The notes under the pieces: generated by a model
The model's database searches: none
What the model was told of the DNA's origin: nothing
The model's input: the letters and a program-made list of their open reading frames with translations, nothing else
Program-made: the position numbers and the translations under genes
Part shown: piece by piece, positions 1 through 9,000 of the stretch
Position numbering within the stretch: the stretch's first letter is position 1
Layout of the letters: each line of letters opens with the position of its first letter
NCBI GenBank assembly: GCA_025355665.1
Contig: JANXZF010000102.1
Location: 1-33,306 of the forward strand
From: Actinomycetes bacterium
Lineage (GTDB): Bacteria > Actinomycetota > Actinomycetes > Nanopelagicales > Nanopelagicaceae
Reading direction: 5' to 3'
Length of the DNA stretch: 33,306 bases

Positions 1-1
1 G

Positions 2-58
2 GAACACCTTCGCGCAAAGCGCGGTACTCAGGCAGCGAACGACCTGCTTGTCGCATAA
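2..58 (+). CDS. C-terminal tail of an upstream gene (partial)
   Basis: An open frame enters from the left edge and ends at a TAA at 56-58, giving the last 18 residues of a protein ([18 protein letters not shown]). The composition looks coding, but the piece is too short to identify. In many actinobacteria the gene just before hemA is the redox repressor rex, so that is a possibility from context only. The other forward frames also stay open for a while, so the assignment is tentative. Confidence 0.35.
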   Translation, partial: EHLRAKRGTQAANDLLVA

Positions 59-188
59 ACCAGATAGGAAGGTGCGAAGTGCGAATGCCTGAGTAGGCCT
101 GAATCAACTGGGAGTGCGCTGTACGCCCAGTAACAAGGGGATGATCCAATGGCAAGGACACGGGAGCATCATGCCATTGAATTGGGAC

Positions 189-201
189 TACTATTCGCGA
201 G
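189..201 (+). promoter_or_regulatory. Putative leaderless -10 for hemA
   Basis: The hexamer TACTAT at 189-194 fits the actinobacterial -10 consensus TANNNT and ends 6 nt before the GTG at 201. That spacing is expected when transcription starts on the start codon itself. The same geometry recurs before tetR, the P-type ATPase, the ABC ATPase and copC in this window. No convincing -35 is visible. The sequence shows only the motif and spacing; its use as a promoter is inferred. Confidence 0.45.
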
Positions 202-1457
202 TGGCGTTGGTACTCATTGGTGCGAGTCATCAAAACCTTGCTCTTTCCGAACTTGAGTTGCTTGAGCGTGAAGCCGGCCGAATCCGCGATCAACTCTTTT
301 CCGCCCCATCATTCGAATCTGGAATTACTGGCGGAGTCGTTGTAGCGACGTGCAATCGATTCGAAGTCTATTTTGAGACCGAAATCTTCCATTCAACTGT
401 CGACTATGTTCTTCGCACGATAAGCGAGATCACGGGATTGGATCCTGAGCAGACCAATCGTTCTCTGGAAGTGTCAGCAGGTTTTGTGGTTGTAGAGCAT
501 TTGTTCTTGGTGGCAGCGGGACTCGAATCAATGATTGTGGGTGAGGCCGAAATCACCGGTCAGGTCCGCAGCGCATTTACGCAAGCGCAATCGGCGAATA
601 CAACCACGCCTGTGCTTGAGCAGTTATTTCAAAGAGCGCTGGCAACGTCGAAGGTTGTTCAAAGTTCGACCGGCCTTGGCGCAGCAGGGCGATCAATCGT
701 TGACGTCGCCCTAAATGTGGTGGAATCGCGTTACGGCGGAATCATGGGTAAGCGGGCGATTGTTCTGGGAACCGGCGCATATGCCCGAGTTGCGGTCGCT
801 GCTTTGCAACGTCGGGGTTGTGACGATATTTCGATTTATTCGGCCACTGGGCGCGCGCGACAATTCAGCGAAAGCCACAACACGGTAGCTATCAGCCAGG
901 ATGGGCTACGCGATGCACTCGCGAATACTGATTTGGTCGTTGGATGTAGTGGGAATGCAACGTCGATCCTGAACGCAGAATTTGTACGATCTGCCAGAGG
1001 GGACAAGTTCCTTCCGATGATCGACGTGGCACTGGCATCTGATTTCGCTTCGGATGTGAGAGAACTTGAGTCGGTTGATGTGATCGACTTGGACGTCGTG
1101 CGAAAAAACGCCCCGAAAGAGCACAGCGAGGAAATTGAACTTGCTAACGAGATCGTGCAGAAGGCGGTTATCAAGTTCGAAAATGAACAGTCGGCAAGAA
1201 CTATGGACCCCGCAATTGCTGCAATGCGCTCGCACGTCGGAATCTTGATCGACCTTGAAGTCAAACGCGTGCGAGATCGCGCAGGAGATGAAGTCGCAGC
1301 GGATGTTGAATTCTCACTTCACCGTGTGACCAACGCTCTGTTGCATACTCCGTCGGTTCGCGCTCGAAATCTTGTGCGCGATGGCGAGCAGAAGGATTAC
1401 CGAACAGCGATTCAAGTCCTCTTCGGGATTGATCTCGAGACTCCCGAAGATGTCTAA
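201..1457 (+). CDS. hemA: Glutamyl-tRNA reductase HemA
   Basis: HemA uses NADPH to reduce glutamyl-tRNA(Glu) to glutamate-1-semialdehyde, the first committed step of C5-pathway tetrapyrrole synthesis in the cytosol. The protein has the N-terminal catalytic domain with the TCNR motif, whose nucleophile is Cys51 from this start. It also has the family signature around [15 protein letters not shown], an NADPH-binding Rossmann segment ([12 protein letters not shown], near residue 185) and a helical C-terminal dimerisation domain. The GTG at 201 places the first strand (ALVLIGASH) and the catalytic Cys at the same distance from the start as in characterised GluTRs, and it has a leaderless -10. An in-frame ATG at 171 with GGGAG 4 nt upstream is an alternative that adds 10 residues. 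The 3' end overlaps hemC by 8 bp, so translation is probably coupled. At 418 aa it is normal length for the family. Confidence 0.95.
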   Translation: MALVLIGASHQNLALSELELLEREAGRIRDQLFSAPSFESGITGGVVVATCNRFEVYFETEIFHSTVDYVLRTISEITGLDPEQTNRSLEVSAGFVVVEHLFLVAAGLESMIVGEAEITGQVRSAFTQAQSANTTTPVLEQLFQRALATSKVVQSSTGLGAAGRSIVDVALNVVESRYGGIMGKRAIVLGTGAYARVAVAALQRRGCDDISIYSATGRARQFSESHNTVAISQDGLRDALANTDLVVGCSGNATSILNAEFVRSARGDKFLPMIDVALASDFASDVRELESVDVIDLDVVRKNAPKEHSEEIELANEIVQKAVIKFENEQSARTMDPAIAAMRSHVGILIDLEVKRVRDRAGDEVAADVEFSLHRVTNALLHTPSVRARNLVRDGEQKDYRTAIQVLFGIDLETPEDV

Positions 1458-2388
1458 TCGTCCGTTAATAATTGGTACGAGGGGCAGTCTTCTTGCAACA
1501 ACTCAGACAAGGCTTATTAGTTCTTCTTTAACGGCGTTGGCTGGTTACACGATCTCCGAGAGAATTATTCGAACTGAAGGCGACGATGTGACGACGTCGC
1601 TGACCAAGGCGGCCCGTCCTGGAGTCTTTGTCACTGCTCTACGAACCGCGCTTCTACGCGGCGAGGTAGACGTGATCGTTCATTCGTTCAAAGATCTTCC
1701 CTCGATGCCCGAAGCTGAAATCACAATCGCTGCCGTGCCCATACGCGAGGACTTCCGTGATGCCTTGATTTCACGTGAAAACTTGGCCCTTATGAAACTT
1801 CCCGTCGGTTCCAGAGTCGGGACTTCATCGCCACGCCGATCCGCTCGCATAGCGCACGTTCGCCCTGATTTGATGGTTCTTCCTATGCGAGGCAATGTTG
1901 ATACGCGCTTGCGGAAAGTTGCGGAAGGTGAATTCGATGCCGCAGTTCTCGCGGTTGCTGGGTTGAATCGTGTCGGACATGCGAACAAGATAACTGAGTT
2001 CTTTACGCCTGATTTGCTGCTGCCGGCTCCCGCGCAAGGGGCTCTTGCGGTGGAGTGCAGACGAGATGATCTTGAATTGATTCAGACTCTTGCATTGCTA
2101 AATGACCCGTATACGCGGATGGTCACGACCGCAGAAAGGGCGGTGCTTGTCGGCATCGGCGCAACATGTGCGACCGCCATTGGAGCCCTCGCGGACTTCA
2201 ATAACGGCACACTTACTCTGACTGCTGAACTTTCTGCTCCGGATGCGAACGAACATGAGCGTGCGAGCCTCACACAAGAGGGATTATCGATGGAAAATTT
2301 GGGGTCGGCCTATGAACTTGGACTGAAGTTGGCACGCAAGATTTTGGAAACCTCTCTTGGGACTCGACTGGGATTGACGCGTGATTAA
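1450..2388 (+). CDS. hemC: Porphobilinogen deaminase (hydroxymethylbilane synthase) HemC
   Basis: HemC polymerises four porphobilinogens into hydroxymethylbilane on a covalently bound dipyrromethane cofactor. The N-terminus shows the family start IIGTRGSLLATTQT. The substrate/cofactor-binding segments HSFKDLP, GTSSPRR and RGNVDTRLRK are present. Cys240, in the context GATCATAIGA, matches the cofactor-attachment cysteine, although the neighbouring residues differ from the common GGCQVPIGA. The ATG at 1450 lies inside the last codons of hemA (8 bp overlap) and fits the known N-terminus; upstream in-frame starts would add residues unlike the family. The 312-aa length is typical. It is the second gene of the hem operon, and its stop overlaps the hemD start. 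Confidence 0.95.
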   Translation: MSNRPLIIGTRGSLLATTQTRLISSSLTALAGYTISERIIRTEGDDVTTSLTKAARPGVFVTALRTALLRGEVDVIVHSFKDLPSMPEAEITIAAVPIREDFRDALISRENLALMKLPVGSRVGTSSPRRSARIAHVRPDLMVLPMRGNVDTRLRKVAEGEFDAAVLAVAGLNRVGHANKITEFFTPDLLLPAPAQGALAVECRRDDLELIQTLALLNDPYTRMVTTAERAVLVGIGATCATAIGALADFNNGTLTLTAELSAPDANEHERASLTQEGLSMENLGSAYELGLKLARKILETSLGTRLGLTRD

Positions 2389-3136
2389 GCCAGTCCTTCT
2401 TGTTCGGGCGCAGAACAACGAAACCGATCAGGCTGCGCTAACAAAGCTCGGGATCCCCTCTCTAATTGACCCCTATCTCGAGATTCGCGTTTGCGAAGAT
2501 GCGACCGAAGCAGAGCAACTCCTTTCGATTCTTGATGGTTCGGATGATCCAGTTTGGCTCGTCGCAACTTCGGTAAATGCTTTTAGGTTTTGGTCGCAAA
2601 TCGTGGGAGCAGATCGGCTTAGAGCGGCTATTCAGAAACACCCACAAGCCAAGTTCGCCGCAATTGGAGAGGCAACGGCAAATGTCCTTCGAGATTTCGG
2701 GGCGAATGAGATCGTTGTTTCTCGAGACTTCACGGGGCAATCTTTGGGAGAGGATTTGATAGCGAAGAATTCGGTTGGCCACGCAATTGTGCCCGGCGGA
2801 AATCTGGCAATGAAGTCCTTGCCAAGTACTTTGGAGACTTCAGGATGGCGAGTCAGTACTGCCATCGTCTATACGATCTCACCGGTGGCGAAGGAACCAA
2901 TGTCAGTTCGCATGGTCAAGAATAAAGAGGTGAGCGCCATTCTTTTTCGCTCGCCAAGTGCAGTCCGAGCCTTGACACATTTCGTTCCGAATCCAGAGGT
3001 CGATCTCGTTTGCATCGGCCCAACCACGGCAAGAGCCTTCACGGATCAGGGCCTCGCTCCTTCGGCCGTTTCTCCAGGCCCATCAGCCGAAGTGGTGGCC
3101 TCCACCATTTATTCGCTAATGTTCCAAGAAAGATAG
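2381..3136 (+). CDS. hemD: Uroporphyrinogen-III synthase HemD
   Basis: HemD closes hydroxymethylbilane into uroporphyrinogen III, inverting ring D. Sequence conservation in this family is low. The protein nevertheless has the expected two-lobe pattern: an N-terminal VLLVRAQ strand, the LVATSVNAFRFW segment, a mid-protein IPGGNLA, LFRSPSAVRAL, and a C-terminal CIGPTTARAFTDQG followed by SAEVVASTI. The 251-aa length is usual. It starts with GTG at 2381, overlapping the hemC stop by 8 bp, and is followed after 9 bp by hemB. The position between hemC and hemB supports the assignment strongly. Confidence 0.92.
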   Translation: MIKPVLLVRAQNNETDQAALTKLGIPSLIDPYLEIRVCEDATEAEQLLSILDGSDDPVWLVATSVNAFRFWSQIVGADRLRAAIQKHPQAKFAAIGEATANVLRDFGANEIVVSRDFTGQSLGEDLIAKNSVGHAIVPGGNLAMKSLPSTLETSGWRVSTAIVYTISPVAKEPMSVRMVKNKEVSAILFRSPSAVRALTHFVPNPEVDLVCIGPTTARAFTDQGLAPSAVSPGPSAEVVASTIYSLMFQER

Positions 3137-3145
3137 GTGGGCACC

Positions 3146-4129
3146 ATGGGCATCATTGAAAGACCGAGACGGCTTCGAAGTACGGAACGACTTCGTGCGA
3201 TGGTCCGCGATACCAATGTCTCTTCTAGTTCTTTGATTCTCCCTATTTTCATTCGCGAAGGATTAACCACCCCGAAACCAATTTCTGGCATGCCCGGGGT
3301 TGTCCAGCACACGAAGGAATCCTTTAAAGTTGAAATCGATAGGGCGATGCGCGCGGGTATCGGCGGCGTAATGATTTTTGGAATTCCCGAGGAGCAAGAT
3401 GTTATGGGCTCCCAAGCCTTGAATCCCAACGGTGTTCTATCAAATGCCATTCGAGATGCGCGCAATATCGCCGGAGATGACTTGGTGATAGCGGCGGATC
3501 TCTGCCTCGATGAGTTCACTAGCCACGGCCATTGTGGAGTTCTCGATACACAGGGTTCGATCGACAACGATGCAACATTGAAAATATACGGAGAGATGTC
3601 CAAAATCCTCGCTCAATCTGGCGCGCACATGCTTGGAACGAGCGGAATGATGGACGGACAAGTTGGCGTCGTTCGTTCTGCCCTTGATGGCGCGGGTTTT
3701 ACAGACGTGCTGATCCTTGCTTATGCCGCGAAATTTGCTTCAGCATTTTACGGACCATTCCGCGAAGCTGTGGAATCACAATTAGAGGGAAATCGAAATA
3801 CTTATCAACAAGATCCGGGAAACATAAAGGAATCGATGCGCGAGGTCCGTTTGGATGTTGCAGAAGGCGCCGACATCATCATGGTCAAGCCAGGCATTGC
3901 CTACCTTGATATTTTGTATGCGACGACCCAGGCCGTTGATGTTCCCACGGCTAGTTACATCGTTTCAGGTGAGATGGCGATGCTTGAAGCGGCCGCTGCA
4001 CAAGGTTTAATCGAACGCGAACGCGCCATCCTGGAAGTCCTTTCTTCGGTTAAGCGCGCGGGCGCATCTGTAATTTGCACATATTGGGCGATAGAAGCTG
4101 CCGAACTTCTCAGAAAGAATTTCGCATGA
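3146..4129 (+). CDS. hemB: Delta-aminolevulinic acid dehydratase (porphobilinogen synthase) HemB
   Basis: HemB condenses two 5-aminolevulinates into porphobilinogen. The two active-site lysines are visible: K196 in YAAKFAS and K248 (Schiff base) in [10 protein letters not shown]. The metal-site stretch reads D118-L-C120-L-D122-E-F-T-S-H-G-H129-C130, so Asp replaces the middle cysteine of the classical three-Cys zinc site. The DLCLDEFT form is familiar from actinobacterial enzymes. ATG 3146 is preceded at 5 nt by AGGTGG (3135-3140) and is preferred over the in-frame GTG at 3137 directly after the hemD stop. The 327-aa length is normal. The stop overlaps the hemL start as ATGA. Confidence 0.95.
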   Translation: MGIIERPRRLRSTERLRAMVRDTNVSSSSLILPIFIREGLTTPKPISGMPGVVQHTKESFKVEIDRAMRAGIGGVMIFGIPEEQDVMGSQALNPNGVLSNAIRDARNIAGDDLVIAADLCLDEFTSHGHCGVLDTQGSIDNDATLKIYGEMSKILAQSGAHMLGTSGMMDGQVGVVRSALDGAGFTDVLILAYAAKFASAFYGPFREAVESQLEGNRNTYQQDPGNIKESMREVRLDVAEGADIIMVKPGIAYLDILYATTQAVDVPTASYIVSGEMAMLEAAAAQGLIERERAILEVLSSVKRAGASVICTYWAIEAAELLRKNFA

Positions 4130-5439
4130 GTTCTACTGAGAAATCGCAGTACTGGCATGACCGTGCTTTGAAAGTTATCCCCGGTGGAGTCAGTTCTCCT
4201 GTCCGTGCATTTTCTGCAGTCGGCGGAACTCCGCGGTATTTCGTGGAAGGTAAGGGCTCGCGAGTCATAGATGTTGATGGCAATGAATATGTAGACATGG
4301 TTGGTTCGTGGGGGCCGATGATTGTCGGTCATGCTCACCCAGAGGTCGTTCGTCGAGTAATCGAGACCGCATCGAAATCGTCATCGTTCGGCGCGGCCAG
4401 TCCAAATGAAGTGCTACTCGCGGAGGAAATTATCAAGCGAGTTGGCGCCATTGAGCGGGTGAGGTTTGTTTCATCAGGTACTGAGGCCGTGATGACGGCA
4501 GTTCGACTGGCTCGAGCCGCCACTGGCCGAAATGTAATCGTGAAATTTGCTGGGTGTTATCACGGGCACGCGGACGCACTACTCGTGCAAGCCGGCTCTG
4601 GAGTATTAACTCTTGGTCTTCCAAATTCTCCTGGCGTCACACCGGGACAGGCTCAAGACACTGTGGTCGTGGCCTACAACGATTTCGATGCCATTAAGGA
4701 CCTCTTTGCGAAGCGCGGCAGCGAAATTGCCGCTGTATTAACTGAAGCAGTTCCTGCGAATATGGGTGTTGTTCCTCCTGCTTCAGGATTCAATGCCCTA
4801 CTTACAGAGCTGTGTCATTCGAACGGTGCGTTATTTATTTTGGATGAAGTAATGACTGGTTTTCGACTCTCGTCGGGTGGTTGGTGGCATTTGGTGAACA
4901 AGGAAGAGAATTGGACGCCTGATCTCTTCACTTACGGCAAAGTAATTGGTGGCGGCTATCCCGTGGCTGCTGTTGCAGGTCCTGCGCGAGTGATGGATTT
5001 GTTAGCGCCAATTGGCTCGGTGTACCAAGCAGGAACTTTAAGTGGAAATCCAGTTGCGACAGCAGCGGGACTTGCCACACTTTTATTATGCGATGACGCT
5101 TTGTATGCCACGTTGAACAAACGAGCCCGCGAAGTGGGGGAGGTCGTTTCGGCTGCATTGGCCAAGGAAGGCGTTCCCCACAAAATGCAGAACGCAGGCA
5201 ATCTTTTCTCAATTTTCTTTACGGATAAAGATGTTCGCACTTTCATAGATGCGCAAATGCAAGACACAAAGGCTTTTGCTACGTTCTTTCATGCAATGCT
5301 CGACAACGGGGTTTCGCTTCCACCATCGGCCTATGAGGCGTGGTTTGTATCAGGTGCACACACGGACGCCGATATCGAACTCATTGCGAAAGCCTCTAGT
5401 GCGGCAGCAAAGGCAGCAGCCGGCAAAACTAGCGTTTAG
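4126..5439 (+). CDS. hemL: Glutamate-1-semialdehyde 2,1-aminomutase HemL
   Basis: HemL is a PLP enzyme that isomerises glutamate-1-semialdehyde, the HemA product, to 5-aminolevulinate, the HemB substrate. It shows the typical start ([16 protein letters not shown]), the [16 protein letters not shown] segment, the [10 protein letters not shown] motif and the PLP Schiff-base lysine K272 in [11 protein letters not shown]. At 437 aa it matches the family. The ATG at 4126 overlaps the hemB stop by 4 bp (ATGA), so the five hem genes look like one translationally coupled operon. Its 3' end overlaps the convergent tetR gene by 11 bp, and no terminator hairpin is visible between them. HemE and later heme genes are not in the window. 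Confidence 0.96.
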   Translation: MSSTEKSQYWHDRALKVIPGGVSSPVRAFSAVGGTPRYFVEGKGSRVIDVDGNEYVDMVGSWGPMIVGHAHPEVVRRVIETASKSSSFGAASPNEVLLAEEIIKRVGAIERVRFVSSGTEAVMTAVRLARAATGRNVIVKFAGCYHGHADALLVQAGSGVLTLGLPNSPGVTPGQAQDTVVVAYNDFDAIKDLFAKRGSEIAAVLTEAVPANMGVVPPASGFNALLTELCHSNGALFILDEVMTGFRLSSGGWWHLVNKEENWTPDLFTYGKVIGGGYPVAAVAGPARVMDLLAPIGSVYQAGTLSGNPVATAAGLATLLLCDDALYATLNKRAREVGEVVSAALAKEGVPHKMQNAGNLFSIFFTDKDVRTFIDAQMQDTKAFATFFHAMLDNGVSLPPSAYEAWFVSGAHTDADIELIAKASSAAAKAAAGKTSV

Positions 5440-6007
5440 ATTTAAGAGCGTCTGAAGCAATCTCGACAAGCAGATCCAAATTCAATTCCCATTTCCAATC
5501 CTCAGGGACATGCGCGTGTGGAGGCGGAACAATTCCTAGAAAAATAATTCCCATCGCAATCCTCGCGCGCATCTTGCTCTCGGCCGTTGGCTTCTTGCCA
5601 GCGAGAAGTTCTTGCAATCTCAGCATCGCGTGATGAGCCTCGGGTCCCTGAGCCATTACGTCTGCTTTCATTTCTGAAAGCGCGAGCCTAACAACGTCTC
5701 GATGGGAGAGCATGAATTCTGCGAACTCCTGCAAGATCGCCGAAGTTTGCGAACTGTTCGTCGGGAATTTCTTATACTTATTTGTGAGTGCTTCGAGATC
5801 TTCGTTGGAGGACTGCAAGAGAGTTTGGAAAATTGATTCTTTACTTTCGAAGTGGTGATAGATAGCCGCTTTAGACAGATGCAGTTTCTCGGCTAGATCC
5901 GACATCGAAGTTCCAGCGAAACCATTGGCCGAAAAGAGTTCTGCCGCCGCGGCCAAGATTGCCTCCCGAGTCGAAAGCGGGGCCTCGATTTGCGCTTTGT
6001 GCTTCAC
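5429..6007 (-). CDS. TetR/AcrR-family transcriptional repressor
   Basis: The N-terminal TetR helix-turn-helix is clear: [13 protein letters not shown], then [20 protein letters not shown], then KESIF. The divergent C-terminal part would bind a ligand and dimerise. The gene is divergent from an MMPL exporter, so its likely job is to repress that exporter and itself until a toxic lipid or drug ligand appears. I chose the GTG at 6007 (192 aa). A longer frame opens with TTG at 6043, but that extension would be encoded by the operator and by the -10 TACAGT, which ends exactly 6 nt before GTG 6007. The ligand cannot be told from the sequence. Confidence 0.88.
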   Translation of the reverse strand: MKHKAQIEAPLSTREAILAAAAELFSANGFAGTSMSDLAEKLHLSKAAIYHHFESKESIFQTLLQSSNEDLEALTNKYKKFPTNSSQTSAILQEFAEFMLSHRDVVRLALSEMKADVMAQGPEAHHAMLRLQELLAGKKPTAESKMRARIAMGIIFLGIVPPPHAHVPEDWKWELNLDLLVEIASDALKSKR

Positions 6008-6013
6008 GCCCCT

Positions 6014-6042
6014 ACTGTATCTACCAACCGTTCGGTAAGCCA
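6014..6042 (-). promoter_or_regulatory. tetR promoter with palindromic TetR operator
   Basis: On the minus strand, TTGGCT (similar to TTGACA) is followed after 18 bp by TACAGT (6014-6019), and after another 6 nt by the GTG start. The spacer holds the imperfect palindrome TACCnAnCGnTnGGTA at 6022-6037, with 12 of 16 positions symmetric. This resembles operators of many TetR repressors. It also lies about 40 bp before the divergent MMPL gene, so one site could control both. The symmetry is seen directly; binding is inferred. Confidence 0.6.
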
Positions 6043-6077
6043 AATCATCGGCTGAGCCTCATATTCAAGGAGCGCGC

Positions 6078-8198
6078 ATGTCCTTCCTCGCCAATTGGAC
6101 CTTCAAGCATCGCAAATTAGTTGTCGTTATCTGGCTCGTGCTCTTGGTTGCCATCACGGGGGTCGCCCAGAAAGTCGGCAGCGCTTACAGCGATTCATTT
6201 ACTTTACCGAAGACTGAAAGCAAGACCGCCCTTGATCTACTGACCAAATATGCGCCAGCGCAAAAGGGCGACTCGATACAAGTTGTCTATGCGGCCAAGG
6301 TTGGCGCGTTGACCCAACAAGAAGTCGCACCGATTGAAGCAAAGCTTTCGAAACTCAATCACGTATCAAGTATTGATTCGCCATTTGGCGGCCGTAACGG
6401 CGCAATCAGCAAGGACGGAAAGATCGGGTTTTCAACCTTGCATTTAGATGTTCTCGGTCGTGACATGAGCAAGGCAGACGTTGTTGCAATTGTAAATGCT
6501 GCGAGGAGTCTTTCTGGAAATAAGGTTCAGGTCGAACTCCTAGGAACGGCCATTCAAAAGGCTACCCAGACTAAACCGGGATCGAGTGAAGGAATTGCAT
6601 TACTTGCAGCCGCGATAATCCTTTTCATAACCTTTGGCAGTTTGGTCGCAACACTAATTCCTCTGTTAGTGGCCGTTGTCGGATTAGGAATTGCCTCATC
6701 GGTAGTTGGCCTTCTCAGCCATGGGATCTCGACGGCTCAATTCGCGCCGATACTTGCATCCCTTGTCGGCCTTGGTGTCGGAATTGATTATGCGCTCTTT
6801 ATTGTCACGCGCTTTCGACAGGGCATTCATTCGGGAATCTCGGTTGAAGATGCGATCAAAACGGCGGTAAGGACTTCAGGACGGGCCGTGCTCTTCGCTG
6901 GAATTATTGTGTGCATTGCGCTCCTTGGCCTTTTTACAGTTCGGGTAAGTTTCCTTTATGGGGTTGCAATCGCCGCTTCGCTTGCAGTTCTCATAACTAT
7001 GAGTGCTTCATTGACATTGCTTCCCGCACTTCTGGCAATGGTCGGCAAGAAGATAGATCGCTTTTCTATGCCGGGGCGAAGTAAACAATCTCACGATATT
7101 GAAAGTGGCGGTTGGGCGAGATGGTCGGCCGCGATTCAGCGCAGACCCATTATTTGGAGCGTAAGCGCCACCGCTGTTCTGTTGCTTCTATGCCTGCCCG
7201 CATTAAGTATGAGACTAGGAAGCGCAGATTCGGGCAACGATCCAAAGAACACCACTACTCGCGCCGCATACGACTTACTCGCAAAGGGCTTCGGTGCTGG
7301 ATACAGCGGCCCGCTTATGTTGGTTGCCTCGATTCCGCAGGGGGCCGATGCGAGCGTGCTCAATCAACTCGAATCCAAGGTTTCACTAGATAAGGACGTT
7401 GCTCAGGTAACACCTGCCTACATCACTCCAGATCACTCACTGGGAATTATTACGGTCTACTCAAAGAGTTCGCCTCAGTCAGCGGCAACTTCGGATCTGA
7501 TCAAGAGGCTTAGAAAAACCACAATCCCTAGCGTGATGTCGAATTCGCAAATTCACGTGTACGTGGGTGGAATCGTTGCGATCTTTGCCGATTTCGAAAG
7601 TGTTCTGTCAAGCAAACTTCCGGTATTTATAGGCGTTGTAGTTCTCTTGAGCTTCTTGCTCCTGATGATACTTTTCAGAAGTTTGTTGATCCCACTCAAG
7701 GCCGCAGTTATGAATATCTTCTCGATTGGCGCGGCTTTCGGAGTTGTCGTGGCCGGATTCCAATGGGGTTGGGCTGAACCGATACTTGGGGCAAAAGCCG
7801 GACCGATTGAGGCGTTCTTGCCCATCATGCTTTTCGCAATTCTCTTCGGGCTCTCGATGGACTATGAAGTCTTTTTAGTTTCGCGAATCCAGGAGGAGTG
7901 GCTCAAATCCCACGATAACTCCGCGGCTGTTCGACGAGGTCTCGCCGCAACCGGTGGAGTCATCACATCCGCGGCAACAATCATGTTCGCAGTATTTGGC
8001 GCGTTCGTTTTTGGTGGCCAGCGAATCATTCAAGAGTTCGGCGTTGGACTTGCCGCGGCTGTGCTCTTTGATGCTTCAGTGATTCGATCGGCGTTGGTTC
8101 CGGCACTAATGCAATGGTGGGGTAAGGCGAACTGGTGGTTTCCTACTTGGATGGATAAATTCTTGCCACGAATTTCACTTGAGGATTCCGACGTCTAG
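6078..8198 (+). CDS. MMPL-family (RND superfamily) membrane exporter
   Basis: This is a large inner-membrane transporter of the MMPL type, moving hydrophobic substrates by proton antiport. The 706 residues fold into two halves. Each has one N-terminal helix, an extracytoplasmic domain and a bundle of five helices, about 12 helices in all. The Asp-Tyr pairs used for proton relay in MMPL proteins are present in both halves: D237-Y238 in GVGIDYALF and D595-Y596 in GLSMDYEVF. The length resembles short YdfJ-like members rather than the roughly 950-aa mycobacterial MmpL3. The ATG has a good ribosome site (AAGGAG, 6067-6072). It is divergent from tetR and shares the operator region. The substrate is unknown; lipid or drug export is a family-level guess. 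The end overlaps the convergent peptidase gene by 24 bp. Confidence 0.93.
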   Translation: MSFLANWTFKHRKLVVVIWLVLLVAITGVAQKVGSAYSDSFTLPKTESKTALDLLTKYAPAQKGDSIQVVYAAKVGALTQQEVAPIEAKLSKLNHVSSIDSPFGGRNGAISKDGKIGFSTLHLDVLGRDMSKADVVAIVNAARSLSGNKVQVELLGTAIQKATQTKPGSSEGIALLAAAIILFITFGSLVATLIPLLVAVVGLGIASSVVGLLSHGISTAQFAPILASLVGLGVGIDYALFIVTRFRQGIHSGISVEDAIKTAVRTSGRAVLFAGIIVCIALLGLFTVRVSFLYGVAIAASLAVLITMSASLTLLPALLAMVGKKIDRFSMPGRSKQSHDIESGGWARWSAAIQRRPIIWSVSATAVLLLLCLPALSMRLGSADSGNDPKNTTTRAAYDLLAKGFGAGYSGPLMLVASIPQGADASVLNQLESKVSLDKDVAQVTPAYITPDHSLGIITVYSKSSPQSAATSDLIKRLRKTTIPSVMSNSQIHVYVGGIVAIFADFESVLSSKLPVFIGVVVLLSFLLLMILFRSLLIPLKAAVMNIFSIGAAFGVVVAGFQWGWAEPILGAKAGPIEAFLPIMLFAILFGLSMDYEVFLVSRIQEEWLKSHDNSAAVRRGLAATGGVITSAATIMFAVFGAFVFGGQRIIQEFGVGLAAAVLFDASVIRSALVPALMQWWGKANWWFPTWMDKFLPRISLEDSDV

Positions 8199-8903
8199 TC
8201 GGGTCTCCTTCACGGTTCCCCCAACCTTCTCTACGAAATAGGCCGAAGGTCCATCCGTTTCTGAGGGCTTGTCGGAAACGACTTCAATTGGAAGTCCATC
8301 TTCATAAAGAATGCCGACTCCATCATCTGTTGCATAGACAGTTTCAAAGGTTTCATTCTGTACGAGATCGTGAGTAAATGGCCTGCGTTGAGCTTCAGAG
8401 TTGTAGTGCACCGCATTTCCGAATGGCAAAAGTCCCATGCCATTTGTGACTACGCGCAAGTCGGGTCCAAAAGAATCAGTGGAGCCTCCTTGGTGCCAGC
8501 AGATGGAGCCAGCGCTGACGCCACCAAGAATTACACCGTTTTCGTAGGCTTCGCGCATTACAACGTCGACCTCATGTAACTTCCAAATTGCCAGAAGATT
8601 GACGACAGATCCACCACCCACCCAGATGACATCTGAATTCAAGATGTGCTCCCTGACAGGTGCGTTAGGCTGAGTAAAGAGTTGGAGGTGCGTAACGTCG
8701 CAACCGATGCCAGTCATCGCTTCATAGGATCGGGCGATGTAACTCGCGTTGTCCCCGCTGGCCGTGAGGACGAAGCAAACGCGTGGCCTGTCTTTCTTTG
8801 ACAATTCCAGCATCCGTAGAAATGTGGGGGCTGGCTTGAATAGGTCCCAACGATCGCGCGCTACAAAACCGCCACTTGTTGCCATAATTCTTCGAATGGT
8901 CAT
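8175..8903 (-). CDS. Peptidase S51 family (peptidase E / cyanophycinase-like) protein
   Basis: Members of this class-I-amidotransferase-like fold include alpha-aspartyl dipeptidase PepE and cyanophycinases. The signature is VIWVGGGSVVNLL, followed by the nucleophile elbow GVSAGS with Ser130. A candidate catalytic histidine is H166 in AVHYNSE. No signal peptide or membrane segment is seen, so it should be cytoplasmic. Length is 242 aa against about 230 for PepE. The ATG at 8903 has a strong AGGAGG 8 nt upstream. It converges on the MMPL gene with a 24-bp 3' overlap, and its 5' side is divergent from the P-type ATPase. The substrate (acidic dipeptides?) is not determined by sequence. Confidence 0.85.
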   Translation of the reverse strand: MTIRRIMATSGGFVARDRWDLFKPAPTFLRMLELSKKDRPRVCFVLTASGDNASYIARSYEAMTGIGCDVTHLQLFTQPNAPVREHILNSDVIWVGGGSVVNLLAIWKLHEVDVVMREAYENGVILGGVSAGSICWHQGGSTDSFGPDLRVVTNGMGLLPFGNAVHYNSEAQRRPFTHDLVQNETFETVYATDDGVGILYEDGLPIEVVSDKPSETDGPSAYFVEKVGGTVKETRLDVGILK

Positions 8904-8959
8904 ATGCCATGCCTCCTTTGGTGAGAACCTCTGACTTGGGGCCAGATATTTCGGCGCCC

Positions 8960-8994
8960 ACTCTCGGAGTTTAGTTAAGTGGCGAGAGTACGCT
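8960..8994 (+). promoter_or_regulatory. Inverted repeat and leaderless -10 before the P-type ATPase
   Basis: ACTCTCG (8960-8966) and its exact reverse complement CGAGAGT (8983-8989) flank a 16-nt spacer. The right arm ends on the first base of the hexamer TACGCT (8989-8994), which lies 6 nt before the ATG at 9001. The arrangement suggests a leaderless promoter with a dyad operator over the -10 region. No ribosome site is present before the ATG, in keeping with a leaderless mRNA. The cognate regulator is unknown. Confidence 0.4.
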
Positions 8995-9000
8995 CAACAT

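Noticed and set aside
26-94. Nine-bp inverted repeat (26-34 with 86-94), plus small hairpins at 87-98 and 107-131 before hemA
   Set aside because: The first arm is in the coding end of the upstream gene. The loops are long or the stems short, there is no T-tract, and chance is a sufficient explanation.
836-1264. Open frame of 142 codons on the minus strand inside hemA
   Set aside because: It is antisense to a well-conserved enzyme, serine-rich and low in information. There is no ribosome site and no family resemblance. It is the shadow of hemA codon use.
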